Assembly: GCA_003134035.1 (NCBI GenBank)
Contig: PLAE01000066.1
Location: forward strand, 487 to 46,775
Direction of reading: 5' to 3'
Origin: Candidatus Velthaea versatilis
GTDB lineage: Bacteria; Vulcanimicrobiota; Vulcanimicrobiia; Vulcanimicrobiales; Vulcanimicrobiaceae
DNA length: 46,289 bases
Positions 1 to 7,618 of the stretch are shown here, piece by piece. Within the stretch, counting starts at the first letter, position 1, and the number at the start of each line of letters is the position of its first letter. The notes under the pieces were generated by a model. It did no database searches. It saw nothing but the letters and a program-made list of their open reading frames with translations, and was not told the origin of the DNA. A program made the translations under genes and the position numbers.

Positions 1-98
1 CCTTCGCGTTCGGGCTTCGCCCGAGCCGCAGCCCTTCGCGTTTGCGGCTGCGCCGCAAGCCGCAGTCCTTCGCGTTCGGGCTTCGGCCGAGCCGCCCG
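1..98. repeat. Three tandem REP-like GC-rich hairpin units
   Basis: Three units of about 33 bases follow each other at roughly 1-29, 32-63 and 65-98. Each begins CCTTCGCGTT and continues into a small hairpin: TCGGGC-TTC-GCCCGA in the first, TTGCGGC-TGC-GCCGCAA in the second, and a slightly imperfect TCGGGC-TTC-GGCCGA in the third. The same unit recurs at 3358-3395. The array may continue beyond the left edge. I see no coding sense in it; it looks like a dispersed palindromic repeat of this genome. Confidence 0.7.
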
Positions 99-175
99 TC
101 GCTCTATTCGGCTAAAGGCGCCCCTGGCAGGGCCGCGAACTCGAAAATTCCGATCGTTCTGCGCGGAGGTTTCCC

Positions 176-580
176 TTGGGTCTCGTCGTCACCGGCATCT
201 TGCAAACAGGCGACATCAAAGCGCTTGAAACATTGCTCAAGAACGCCGGACTGCCATTGGATCCGATCCAAGTGATCTCCGGTGACGACTCGACCGAAGG
301 CGTCGCGCGCCGCCAAAGCGGCCCGAGGATCATCATGGGTGACAATGCCGGGCACGTTCCCGGCATCGGCGACCGTGGCCCGGGGCTCGCGTACTTCCGC
401 CACGAGTCGCTCAGCGACCGGTTGGGCGATTTGGAAATCCCGGACTCCGAAGTCGAGAACTACGTCGAAGCGCTCGGGGCCGGCCGCAGTATCGTGGCCT
501 ACTTCGCCAAGCCGGACAGCCTCGCGCAAGTCGAAGCGATCTTTCGCGATTCGGGTCTCGCCAAAGTAAAGACGTTTTAG
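176..580 (+). CDS. Conserved-looking small protein of unknown function (134 aa)
   Basis: The TTG start at 176 is supported by a GGAGG at 165-169, six bases upstream. The protein is soluble, mixed alpha/beta and acidic, with no signal peptide or membrane segment. It opens with a hydrophobic strand (GLVVTGILQTGD), has a glycine-rich middle (residues about 50-75, including GPRIIMGDNAGHVPGIG) and a second strand-helix unit near the C-terminus (IVAYFAKPDSLAQVEAIF). The strand-helix pattern around a charged N-terminus resembles small stress-related proteins that sense or bind small ligands, but no family motif is clear enough to name. It stands alone, with a possible hairpin terminator downstream at 644-682, and does not obviously belong to the polysaccharide genes. 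Confidence 0.75.
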   Translation: MGLVVTGILQTGDIKALETLLKNAGLPLDPIQVISGDDSTEGVARRQSGPRIIMGDNAGHVPGIGDRGPGLAYFRHESLSDRLGDLEIPDSEVENYVEALGAGRSIVAYFAKPDSLAQVEAIFRDSGLAKVKTF

Positions 581-607
581 CCGGTCGCAATCGAACGAGT
601 CCGGTGA

Positions 608-639
608 ATTGCGAGATTGCGAGATTGCGAGATTGCGAC
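608..639. repeat. 8-bp microsatellite (ATTGCGAG x4)
   Basis: Three exact copies of ATTGCGAG and a fourth ending in C are joined head to tail, directly downstream of the stop at 580 and about 270 bases upstream of ugd. The unit length is not a multiple of three, but the array is outside any gene, so copy-number change would alter spacing rather than a reading frame. Confidence 0.85.
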
Positions 640-643
640 CTCA

Positions 644-682
644 CAAAATGAGTCCGGCGCGGCACGACGTTCACTCATTTTG
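644..682. terminator. Inverted repeat, possible bidirectional terminator or operator
   Basis: CAAAATGAGT at 644-653 is matched exactly by its reverse complement ACTCATTTTG at 673-682, with a 19-base GC-rich loop. The 10-bp stem is AT-rich at its base and lies 60 bases after the stop of the gene at 176-580. There is no clear downstream T-run, so a protein-binding palindrome is the alternative reading. Confidence 0.5.
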
Positions 683-905
683 AACCCTAACGACGCTCTC
701 GTCTGCGCCGGCGCGTCCGCGGAGCTTGTAAAGTAATTGCTCGAACGTTGCATGCTCGAACCGCTTGAGCGCCCGTGACATCAGGTTTCGTGGGCGTTCG
801 GGCGTGCTTGAGAAGCCGCTTCCTTTGTACAGAGATGGGAACGTTGGGTACTGTTCCGCTCGTAGTCGATGTGGTATTTATACATTCGGGGAGACTTGAA
901 CTTTC
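683..905 (+). promoter_or_regulatory. Leader region of ugd
   Basis: No gene is visible here. A TATACA-type -10 candidate lies at about 879-885, with no convincing -35 at the right distance. GGGGAG at 888-893 is the best ribosome binding site for ugd, 12 bases before its ATG. The promoter assignment is tentative. Confidence 0.3.
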
Positions 906-2237
906 ATGAGACGTATTGCAATTATCGGTACGGGCTACGTCGGCTTAGTAACCGGGACGTGTTTTGCCGAGTTGGGCAATACGGTCATTTGCCTCGACAA
1001 CGACGCACGGAAAATCGCGGTGCTCAAGCGCGGCGAAGCGCCGTTCTTCGAGCCGCAACTGCTCGAGATGATCGTGCGCAACCAGCACGCCGGGCGGCTG
1101 CAATTTTCAAGTGACGTCGAGGCCGGCGTTCGCGACTCGGAAATCGTTTTTATCGCGGTCGGCACGCCGATGGGCGAGGACGGCAACGCCGATTTGTCCG
1201 CGGTGCGCGCCGTCGCCGCGACGATCGGCCGGGCGCTCAACGGGCCCAAGATCGTCGTCTCGAAATCGACTGTTCCGGTGGAAACCGGCGAAATGGTCTC
1301 ATCGATCATCGCCGAGAATTCCATCGAGGCGCATCCCGTCGATGTCGTGAGCAACCCCGAATTTCTGCGCGAGGGATCGGCGGTATCCGATTTCATGCAG
1401 CCCGACCGCATCGTCGTGGGCACCAGCAGCCCGCAGGCCGAAGCGGTGATGCGCGATCTCTACGCCTCGCTCGATGCACCGTTCGTCGTTACCGATGTAC
1501 GCACCAGCGAGATGATAAAGTACGCCGCCAACGCGTTCCTAGCGACGAAGATTTCCTTCATGAACGAGATCGCGAACATCTGCGAGCTCGTCGACGTCGA
1601 CGTGAAATCGGTCGGCCGGGGCATCGGCTTCGATCACCGCATCGGCACGCAATTCATGAACCCCGGTATCGGTTACGGCGGCTCGTGTTTTCCCAAAGAC
1701 GTACGCGCGCTCGAGAAAATCGCCAACGGCCGCAACTACGACGCGACCATTTTGCGGGCGGTCGAACAAGTCAACCACGAACAAATCAAGCGCACCTTCG
1801 CGAAGATCGAATCCGCGCTCGGCGGCTCGGTCGCCGGTAAGTCCATCGGCGTACTCGGACTGGCGTTCAAGCCCAACACCGACGACATCCGCGAAGCGCC
1901 GGCGATTCATCTCATCGATTCCTTCGTGCGCTCCGGCGCCGAAGTGTTCGCGCATGACCCGATCGCCATCGAAGTGACGCGTGCCGAAGTCGGCGCGGGT
2001 ATCACGTATTGCGCGCAGATGTACGAAGCGCTCAACGAGTGCGACTTGCTCTTGCTGGCGACCGAATGGAACGAATACAAGAACATCGACTTCCGCATGG
2101 TGCGCAAGCTCATGCGCGGCAACGTGGTGTTCGACGGCCGCAACATCTTCGACCCCGAGAAAGTCACCGCCGAGGGCCTGCGGTATATCGGCGTGGGGCG
2201 CTCGAAGGAGCCGGTGTTCAGCCAGGCGGTGGTGTAG
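906..2237 (+). CDS. ugd: UDP-glucose 6-dehydrogenase
   Basis: Cytoplasmic enzyme that oxidises UDP-glucose to UDP-glucuronate with two NAD+, supplying uronic acid and pentose precursors for surface polysaccharide. The 443 residues match the usual family length. The N-terminal Rossmann motif GTGYVG is at residues 8-13, the family segment VGTPMGEDGNADLS at 85-98, the catalytic-lysine helix KYAANAFLATKISF at 205-218, and the active-site loop GGSCFPKD at 258-265, placing the nucleophilic cysteine at Cys261. The C-terminal nucleotide-binding domain (GVLGLAFKPNTDDIREAP) is complete. The ATG at 906 has a weak GGGGAG upstream. The next gene, on the opposite strand, probably uses the product directly. 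Assignment is secure; closely related UDP-sugar dehydrogenases (for example of N-acetylhexosamines) are less likely given these motifs. Confidence 0.95.
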   Translation: MRRIAIIGTGYVGLVTGTCFAELGNTVICLDNDARKIAVLKRGEAPFFEPQLLEMIVRNQHAGRLQFSSDVEAGVRDSEIVFIAVGTPMGEDGNADLSAVRAVAATIGRALNGPKIVVSKSTVPVETGEMVSSIIAENSIEAHPVDVVSNPEFLREGSAVSDFMQPDRIVVGTSSPQAEAVMRDLYASLDAPFVVTDVRTSEMIKYAANAFLATKISFMNEIANICELVDVDVKSVGRGIGFDHRIGTQFMNPGIGYGGSCFPKDVRALEKIANGRNYDATILRAVEQVNHEQIKRTFAKIESALGGSVAGKSIGVLGLAFKPNTDDIREAPAIHLIDSFVRSGAEVFAHDPIAIEVTRAEVGAGITYCAQMYEALNECDLLLLATEWNEYKNIDFRMVRKLMRGNVVFDGRNIFDPEKVTAEGLRYIGVGRSKEPVFSQAVV

Positions 2238-2277
2238 CGCGCTCACCCGTATTAGGCAACAGGCGCGCTCAACCGCA

Positions 2278-3231
2278 TCACGCGACCGGCGTGAGTTCGC
2301 GGAAATAATCGAGCGTCGACACCAATCCCTCGCGCAGGCCGACGTTGGGCTCCCAACCTAAGAGCGTGCGCGCCAGCGTGATGTCGGGCTTGCGGCGAGT
2401 CGGATCGTCGGGCGGCAGATCGTGTGGTACCATGTGCAGCGGCACGTCGGCGACCTCGGCGACGATGCGCGCTAGTTCTTCGATGGTGAACTCGATGGGG
2501 TTGCCGATGTTGACGAGCTTGCCTTGGAGTCCGGGGCCTCTAGCCAGCCGCACGATGCCGTCGATGAGATCGTCAACATAGCAGAAGCTGCGCGTTTGAC
2601 GTCCGTCGCCGTAGACGGTCAAGGGGCGTCCCTGCAGTGCCGAGAGGCAAAAGTTGGGAATGACTCGGCCATCACCGGGCTGCATGCGCGGCCCGTACGT
2701 GTTGAAGATTCGGACGATGCGCCCGTCGATGCCGAGTTTGCGGACCGCCGAGGTGAGGTACGCTTCACCGTATCGTTTGGCTTCGTCGTAACACGCGCGC
2801 ACGCCGACCGGATTGACGTTACCCCAATAGCTTTCACGCTGCGGATGCTCGAGCGGGTCGCCGTACGTTTCCGAGGTCGAAGCAAAGAGGACCCGCGCCT
2901 TCGTCTTATCCGCCAGCGCGACGGCATGCATGATGCCCAGTGCGTTGACGGCGAGCGTAGCGAGCGGTTCGCGTCCGTAATCGACCGGACTCGCCGGCGA
3001 TGCGAAGTGCATGATGAGATCGGGGTTCTCGCTTGAGGCGGCCCAGGTCCAAGGTTGCGAAACGTCGGCTTGGATGAAGGTGAACGGCTGGGAGCCCCGG
3101 ATGTGCGCGAGATTCGCGCGCGAGCCGGTGACGTAATTGTCGATGCCGACGACACGGTCTCCGTCGGCGAGAAGACGGTCGACAAGGTGGGATCCGAGAA
3201 ACCCAGCCGCGCCCGTGACGAAGACGTTCAT
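2278..3231 (-). CDS. UDP-glucuronate decarboxylase-like SDR (UDP-xylose synthase type)
   Basis: Extended short-chain dehydrogenase of 317 aa that in its family converts UDP-glucuronate to UDP-xylose. The NAD-binding motif GAAGFLGS is at residues 7-14. The segment HFASPASPVDY (75-85) is characteristic of UDP-xylose synthases rather than plain UDP-glucose 4-epimerases. STSET (118-122) supplies the active-site Ser/Thr, and YDEAK gives Tyr148 and Lys152. RIFNTYGPRMQPGDGRVIPNF and the GDGRQTRSFCYVDD stretch are typical of the substrate-binding half. It is convergent with ugd with only 40 bases between the stops, so the two make a plausible two-step UDP-xylose route although they are not co-transcribed. 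A dTDP-glucose dehydratase-type or other 4-epimerase activity is the alternative. Confidence 0.85.
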   Translation of the reverse strand: MNVFVTGAAGFLGSHLVDRLLADGDRVVGIDNYVTGSRANLAHIRGSQPFTFIQADVSQPWTWAASSENPDLIMHFASPASPVDYGREPLATLAVNALGIMHAVALADKTKARVLFASTSETYGDPLEHPQRESYWGNVNPVGVRACYDEAKRYGEAYLTSAVRKLGIDGRIVRIFNTYGPRMQPGDGRVIPNFCLSALQGRPLTVYGDGRQTRSFCYVDDLIDGIVRLARGPGLQGKLVNIGNPIEFTIEELARIVAEVADVPLHMVPHDLPPDDPTRRKPDITLARTLLGWEPNVGLREGLVSTLDYFRELTPVA

Positions 3232-3341
3232 ATCAGCTTACGTTCGGCAGGCAGGTTGTTCTTCTCCCGCCCGCGTCCGCGGACATTCGAATTCAAAAGG
3301 CCGCACGTCATCGGCAAACGCGCGGCCTTGCTTTGCTATGT

Positions 3342-3420
3342 GGGTCGACTTCGTCGACCCTTCGCGTTTGCGGCTTCGCCGCAAGCCGCCCGTCGTCGCG
3401 TGTCGGGTAAACCCGACACA
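3342..3420. repeat. Three consecutive hairpins, including a REP-like unit
   Basis: Three perfect short palindromes follow one another: GGGTCGAC-TTC-GTCGACCC (3342-3360), TTGCGGC-TTC-GCCGCAA (3368-3384) and GTGTCGGGT-AA-ACCCGACAC (3400-3419). The middle one, with its CCCTTCGCGTT prefix, is the same unit as at 32-63. The block starts nine bases beyond the stop of the caspase-like gene and lies upstream of the decarboxylase gene, so on the - strand it may end or attenuate transcription between them. There is no T-run. Confidence 0.7.
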
Positions 3421-3428
3421 CTCCTAGA

Positions 3429-5123
3429 CTAGAGCGCGGCGAGCACGATCGGTGCCGCTATTCTCGCGGCTGCCGCAACATCGGTGAGCACGTCGTCGAA
3501 TAGGCCTTTGGTCGCTGAGGGCGGCGGCTGATATTCCTTGAGCGCGTCGATGACCGCCGGCAGCGCCGTTGCGACGACGCGGGTGAGATCGTCGAAGAAG
3601 CCCTTCTGTGCCGCCGTCTGAATGTTCGTGAGCGCGAAGCTCTTTTGCGTACCGGGCGGCGGCTGATACGTTTTGAGCGCGTCGATGATGACGGGAGCCA
3701 CATCGGCGATAATATTCACGATGCTCGTGAGCCACGTCTTATCGGCTGCTTGCGGCTGGCTGTATCCTTTGGCCAGACTCTGCTGCTGCGGCTGATACGT
3801 CACTAAGGTCGCGGAGACAATCGGCGTAATTGCCGCGGCGAGCTTCCCGCGCGAACTCAACGGCGTCGTCTGGCCGTTGCCGTTGGATCGCGATTGATAC
3901 GCCTTCTGGGCGTCCGTCTGGCTTGTGATCGTCTTAAGCGCCGCGATGACGATCGGCGTTACCTGAGCGATCAGGCCGGGGTCGCCCAACGGGCCGATCA
4001 AGCCCGAACTAGAGCTTCCGCCGGACGCTACGACATCGCCGGCGGCGGCGGCAAGTTCACTTGTGACATTGTTTTGAAGAAGCACCATGGTCCCACTCCT
4101 TATCCCATCTGAGATTGTTTGGGCAACTAAGAGACTGAGGTGGTCGGGCGCGTGCTGCGCATTGCTCTGAATCGGCGCGGGAACCTGACCGACCGGCTCG
4201 GTGCTGACGGCATCCCGTTCGGAAGCCGCGGCATCGTCGCCTAAGGTCGGGAACGCTTTGGCGCCGAGCCGCGGCGGATCTGCCGGCTCCTTTAAAACCG
4301 GCGTTTGACGGAGCGCGAGGTCGTGCAACTGTTGGCCGACTCCGGCGAGCAGGTCGACGGCTGATAACGGCGCCGTCGAACGGTCAATGCGGTCGAGCAG
4401 GCAAAACGTAAACGCGGACCGGCCGGCCGTCCGGCCTTCGACGCTCGCGGCTGCCGTTTCGTCGGGTTTGCAGGCCGAAACCAAGAGAAATGGCCGGTCG
4501 TCGCCGCCGGCGTCCGAGCGCGGTGGGGCGACGATGCTAAACGCCTTATTCGTCGGTTCGCCAAAGACTCGCGCGAGGCTCGCGCTCGAGGGGTGGCTCG
4601 AAAAACCGAAGGCCTCATAGCGAGTCACGCCGACCGGCGCAAGGTCGGCTTCGAGCCCCCTGGAGCTCGACGGTATCCAGCGCTTGACTTTCGCTGTCGC
4701 AACGCCTTTCCCGGGAACCAGAAACAGCTTCTCCATGCCGCCGGAAAAGCACGAATCCAAGACCACCGTAAACGTTCCGGGCGGAACGCCCGCGACGAGG
4801 GCTTTGAGTTCGCGGCTATCGAGAAACTGCGCATCTTGCGCAACGAGCGCTTCGAGCGTCGCGTCGTCTTTCTGGAACGAGTAGCCGTGTCCGGAATAAT
4901 AAAACACGATGCGATCCGTTGTCGCCACATCGCCGACGAGTGCCGTTAGCGCAGCGACGATCTCTGCCTTGGTCGCGTCCTTGTCCAGTAGAACCGTGAC
5001 ATCGTCGAAGGCATAACGCGTCTGCAAAAGAGCGGCGAAGCCTTGTGCATCTGCAACACAACTGGGCAGAGCATTGGGTGCTTCATATGCGTCTATTCCC
5101 ACGACGAGAGATCGTTTAGTCAT
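3429..5123 (-). CDS. Caspase-fold (peptidase C14) protein with C-terminal tandem repeats
   Basis: A 564-aa protein. The ATG at 5123 is preferred because GGCGGGGTGATAACT lies just upstream and the caspase fold begins immediately (MTKRSLVVGIDAY); an in-frame ATG 66 bases upstream would only add an unrelated leader. The catalytic histidine is in YYSGHGYSF (His79) and the cysteine in VLDSCFSGGM (Cys125), so the protease should be active, cleaving after basic or acidic residues as metacaspase/orthocaspase relatives do. Residues about 300-360 are low-complexity. The last 200 residues hold four or five diverged repeats of about 45 aa, each with a core like APVIIDALKTYQPPP (others: TPIVIAALKTI, TPIVSATLVTYQP, LPAVIDALKEYQPPP, APIVLAAL). 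No signal peptide is seen. The repeats may drive self-assembly or be the cleaved part; that is inference. Whether it has any link to the polysaccharide genes is unknown. Confidence 0.85.
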   Translation of the reverse strand: MTKRSLVVGIDAYEAPNALPSCVADAQGFAALLQTRYAFDDVTVLLDKDATKAEIVAALTALVGDVATTDRIVFYYSGHGYSFQKDDATLEALVAQDAQFLDSRELKALVAGVPPGTFTVVLDSCFSGGMEKLFLVPGKGVATAKVKRWIPSSSRGLEADLAPVGVTRYEAFGFSSHPSSASLARVFGEPTNKAFSIVAPPRSDAGGDDRPFLLVSACKPDETAAASVEGRTAGRSAFTFCLLDRIDRSTAPLSAVDLLAGVGQQLHDLALRQTPVLKEPADPPRLGAKAFPTLGDDAAASERDAVSTEPVGQVPAPIQSNAQHAPDHLSLLVAQTISDGIRSGTMVLLQNNVTSELAAAAGDVVASGGSSSSGLIGPLGDPGLIAQVTPIVIAALKTITSQTDAQKAYQSRSNGNGQTTPLSSRGKLAAAITPIVSATLVTYQPQQQSLAKGYSQPQAADKTWLTSIVNIIADVAPVIIDALKTYQPPPGTQKSFALTNIQTAAQKGFFDDLTRVVATALPAVIDALKEYQPPPSATKGLFDDVLTDVAAAARIAAPIVLAAL

Positions 5124-5314
5124 AGTTATCACCCCGCCAAATGACTCTCCCACATTTTCTAGGATTTCGTCAAGAAGTTGACATGCCATAACTTCGTTTG
5201 GTCGCTCTAACCTGGAGCGTTAACTTACCGAGGGCGTATTTACAATTAGGACTGTGCCGCTGCGATTGGTTAATCCGGGGTGCAAAATAAGGCGGGCGAT
5301 GCCTGCGAGTCACC
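5124..5314. other. Upstream region of the caspase-like gene
   Basis: No gene is visible. On the - strand a TTGACG hexamer (about 5165-5170) could be a -35 element for the caspase-like gene, but no matching -10 at 16-18 bases is convincing. Confidence 0.3.
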
Positions 5315-5425
5315 CCACGCTGACCGCAGCGTGAATGCGCCGCTTGAGCGGAGTGCAGACACGCGCGATGGAGCGATGATCGTGCGCTCGATGTCGTCGT
5401 TCGTGCTGTCGCCAGCCAGCGGGAT
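5315..5425 (-). pseudogene. Decayed 3' end of a DegT-type aminotransferase gene (remnant 1)
   Basis: The DNA resembles the last ~110 bases of the intact aminotransferase gene that ends at 11948; both share, in order, CACCCCACGC/CATCCCACGC, a TGAGCGGAGTGC/TTGCGAGCACG stretch and GCTCGATGTCGTCG. On the - strand it reads DDIERTIIAPSRVSALR, against DDIERTIETAAHVLASR in the intact protein. It has no upstream coding part and no start. It is a relic, probably of a duplicated degT gene. Confidence 0.6.
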
Positions 5426-5468
5426 ACGATATTCCGTGGCCGTTCGGAGGCACGGGATACGCGCATCA

Positions 5469-5585
5469 GAGCGCGTTGACGGCGGCGTTGACAGGCCGCT
5501 TGTGCGGCGTGCGAGCACGCCCGATGCGGCGCGGACCGTGGGCTCGATGTCACTGGTCCTTACGTCGCCGGTGGGCGAGATACAA
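5469..5585 (-). pseudogene. Decayed 3' end of a DegT-type aminotransferase gene (remnant 2)
   Basis: A second copy of the same fragment lies about 150 bases to the right in the same orientation and frame. The - strand reads GDVRTSDIEPTVRAASGVLA, against CDISRDDIERTIETAAHVLA in the intact protein encoded at 11948-13051. The rest of the region up to 5879 contains no recognisable gene. Two adjacent tails without bodies suggest repeated duplication and deletion at this point. Confidence 0.55.
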
Positions 5586-5879
5586 TGTGGCGTGGACTCA
5601 GACAAATGGCGCAAAGCTGCCTGGCCAGGTCGAAAGTCCTGGAGAATCCCTATCACAGTAGCTGCGGAAAACCGTGGTTCCGCTGATAAACGCGTGATGG
5701 CATCCTGCGCGATGGGTATAGCGAATCGCATGAATAAGACATTAAGCCTTGCTGAGCGTCTCTCAGAATCTCCGGGAAACGCAACTTCCGTTCGATAAAG
5801 CGACGACGTTGGGCCAAGTCGTGTACCGCAGAAAGGCGCACGTCGGATCGAGGGACGCCGCTGCGTAGCAGACGATTGA

Positions 5880-6926
5880 ATGCAGCGCAGCCATGTTGAG
5901 GTTTATCGTATTATTATCCAAACCTCGCCGATCGCGGCAGATGCGCGGCGCTGTATTATCCATGTCGGGACGCACAAGACGGGCACGACATCGATTCAAG
6001 CGTTCCTGCGCGACAATGAAGTCGCTCTGGCAGCGCACGGCGTCATCATTCCCAAAGCCGGTCGCAGCGAAGATGCGGCCGGCCACCACAATCTCACGCA
6101 GCAGTTGCTCGGAGATAGCGGTTTCGTGACCCAACGCGGCGGCCTCGAAGATGTCGTGCGCGAGCTGCGAGAGAGCGCGTTACCAACGGCCTGTTTGAGT
6201 TCGGAAGACTTCTCGCTCGCGTCGCGCTCGCGCGATACGCTCATAACGGTGCGGGACGCGATCGCGAAAGCCGGCTTTACGCCGATCGTCGTCGTCTACC
6301 TGCGTCCGCAAGTTTCGTATTGTCTTTCGATGTATGCCGAGATCGTCAAGAACGGGAACTGCAAGCCGTTCGTCACGTATCTTCGAGAAGTAACCGCGCA
6401 CGGATCGTTCCTCTGGAATAACATCGTCGGACCGCCCTACCGTTACGACGTACTGCTCGACCGCTTCGCTGCGGTGTTCGGAAAAGAGGCGATTATCGTG
6501 CGGCGTTATCGTCCCTCCGCACCGAGCAACGACCTACTTCGATCTTTCACGCGACTCTTGGTCGATTCGCAAACCGCGCTGGACGTATTTACCTTTCCGC
6601 GCGAGCGATTCAATCGTTCGTTATCGTTCCCGCGGGTTCTGCGCGCTCTGGGGAGTGGGGAGTCAGTGCTCGACATGCGCTTCGCCCCCTTGGACGTGCG
6701 CGAAACATTGGCGCTCGCAGCGACGTTCGAGCGCGCGAACCGTGACGTCGCGCAACGCTACGGGGTCTGGGTACCGCCGTATGAGATCAACGATCTGTTG
6801 CTCGCGATCCCCTTTCGCAAATCGTTTGCCCGCACAGTCGGTTTGGGACGCGCAAGGCGCGCGCTGCGTGCAATGAGCGGCGGTGGATCCGACGGCGATC
6901 GCTTTCGCGCCCGGGATGTCGGTTGA
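5880..6926 (+). CDS. Sulfotransferase-like P-loop protein
   Basis: A 348-aa cytoplasmic protein with the 5'-phosphosulfate-binding loop of PAPS-dependent sulfotransferases near the N-terminus: IIHVGTHKTGTTSIQAFL, with the core HVGTHKTGTTS at residues 28-38. A second family-like segment follows (VVVYLRPQVSYCLSMYAEIVKNG), matching the region that normally contacts the 3'-phosphate through an Arg and a Ser. The remaining sequence is divergent. Bacterial relatives often sit in surface polysaccharide loci and are predicted to sulfate sugars, which fits here, but the acceptor cannot be read from the sequence. The start at 5880 is ATG without a strong ribosome site. Immediately downstream on the other strand lies a broken aminotransferase gene. 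Confidence 0.75.
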   Translation: MQRSHVEVYRIIIQTSPIAADARRCIIHVGTHKTGTTSIQAFLRDNEVALAAHGVIIPKAGRSEDAAGHHNLTQQLLGDSGFVTQRGGLEDVVRELRESALPTACLSSEDFSLASRSRDTLITVRDAIAKAGFTPIVVVYLRPQVSYCLSMYAEIVKNGNCKPFVTYLREVTAHGSFLWNNIVGPPYRYDVLLDRFAAVFGKEAIIVRRYRPSAPSNDLLRSFTRLLVDSQTALDVFTFPRERFNRSLSFPRVLRALGSGESVLDMRFAPLDVRETLALAATFERANRDVAQRYGVWVPPYEINDLLLAIPFRKSFARTVGLGRARRALRAMSGGGSDGDRFRARDVG

Positions 6927-6939
6927 ATATTCGGGCATG

Positions 6940-7390
6940 TCATACCGGGGCGCTGTCGCGGCGCGCAAGAGCGCGCGATGCGGTCGCGATCGTTCGGTCG
7001 ATGTCGGCCGGCGCGATGTCGGCGCGATGTCGCAGGAGATCGGAAGCCCGAGGATCGCGGGCGCGATGCGGTCGGTCACCGGCAACGGCTCGTGCTGCAC
7101 GTCGCGCAAATACGGCTCGCGGTGCAGCCCGCAGCCGTACAACCGCCGCGACTCGATGTTCTGCTCCTGCAGGGCTGCGATGACGTCGTCAGCCGCGTTC
7201 GGCGAGCCGGCGTCGAGCAACGCGTAGTTCGAGGCCACGTCGGGCCCGACGAAGAACCGCTCGCCAACTCCATAGCCGGATGCCGCACGCCGATACGCTT
7301 GCGCGACCGTCCGATTCACGCGGCATCGTTCGGCCCATTCATCGAGTGAGCCCAGGCCGACGGCGGTGCCATACCCATACGCGAAGGTCG
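6940..7390 (-). pseudogene. 5'-truncated, frameshifted DegT/DnrJ-type aminotransferase
   Basis: The - strand encodes a close relative of the C-terminal 40% of the intact aminotransferase at 11948-13051. It begins at YGTAVGLGSLDEW (intact: YHAAVGLAALDEW), runs through VASNYALLDAGS, NIESRRLYGCGLHREPY and TDRIAPAILGLPISCDI, and after a frameshift ends ADIDRTIATASRALARRDS, A, P, V, stop (intact end: ..LASRQRTPV, stop). The frameshift coincides with a perfect 11-bp tandem duplication of GCGCGATGTCG at 7011-7032. The cofactor-lysine half is missing. It is therefore non-functional, and the precise slip suggests recent loss. Confidence 0.85.
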
Positions 7391-7548
7391 TGCCAGGTCG
7401 CAGCGCGGTTTCCTTCTCGCGACCGCCGCACCGCACTCACTCCCGAAAGTCCCGACAACCCGATCGTCTGCGCACGCGCGACCCGGTGCAAAAGGGAAAG
7501 CAACAGAACCAAAGGACTCGTTTTCGTTCTTCGTGTTTCAGCTAAGCT

Positions 7549-7618
7549 AACAAAATAGCCGGTCCGACAGTTTTGTAGACCGCGCCGTCGATCGAACGCG
7601 GGCGCGCGGTTTTTCTTT
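7549..7618 (+). terminator. Hairpins with T-run in the leader of the lipoprotein gene
   Basis: ACAAAA (7550-7555) can pair with TTTTGT (7571-7576). It is followed by a GC-rich stem ACCGCGC (7579-7585) with GCGCGGT (7604-7610) and then TTTTTCTTTCT. The second hairpin looks like a rho-independent terminator on the + strand. No + strand gene ends just before it; instead it lies about 90 bases upstream of the lipoprotein gene, so it may be an attenuator in that gene's leader. The sequence from 7391 to 7548 contains no recognisable gene or known riboswitch. Confidence 0.6.

Noticed and set aside
608-639. CRISPR-like repeat
   Set aside because: Units are 8 bp with no spacers; it is a simple microsatellite.
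2524-3036. 170-codon + strand frame opposite the UDP-glucuronate decarboxylase-like gene
   Set aside because: Antisense to a gene with complete SDR motifs; no family signal of its own.
5270-5731. 153-codon - strand frame covering the two DegT 3' relics as a possible real two-repeat protein
   Set aside because: The frame has no ribosome site, and outside the two relic stretches its composition is Ser/Arg/Thr-rich without any domain; relics of a neighbouring gene's end explain it better.
7441-7560. Possible cyclic-di-GMP (GEMM) riboswitch in the lipoprotein leader
   Set aside because: The GTGCAAAAGG stretch recalls GEMM cores only superficially; the required paired regions and conserved GGACGCAAAGCC segment are not found.
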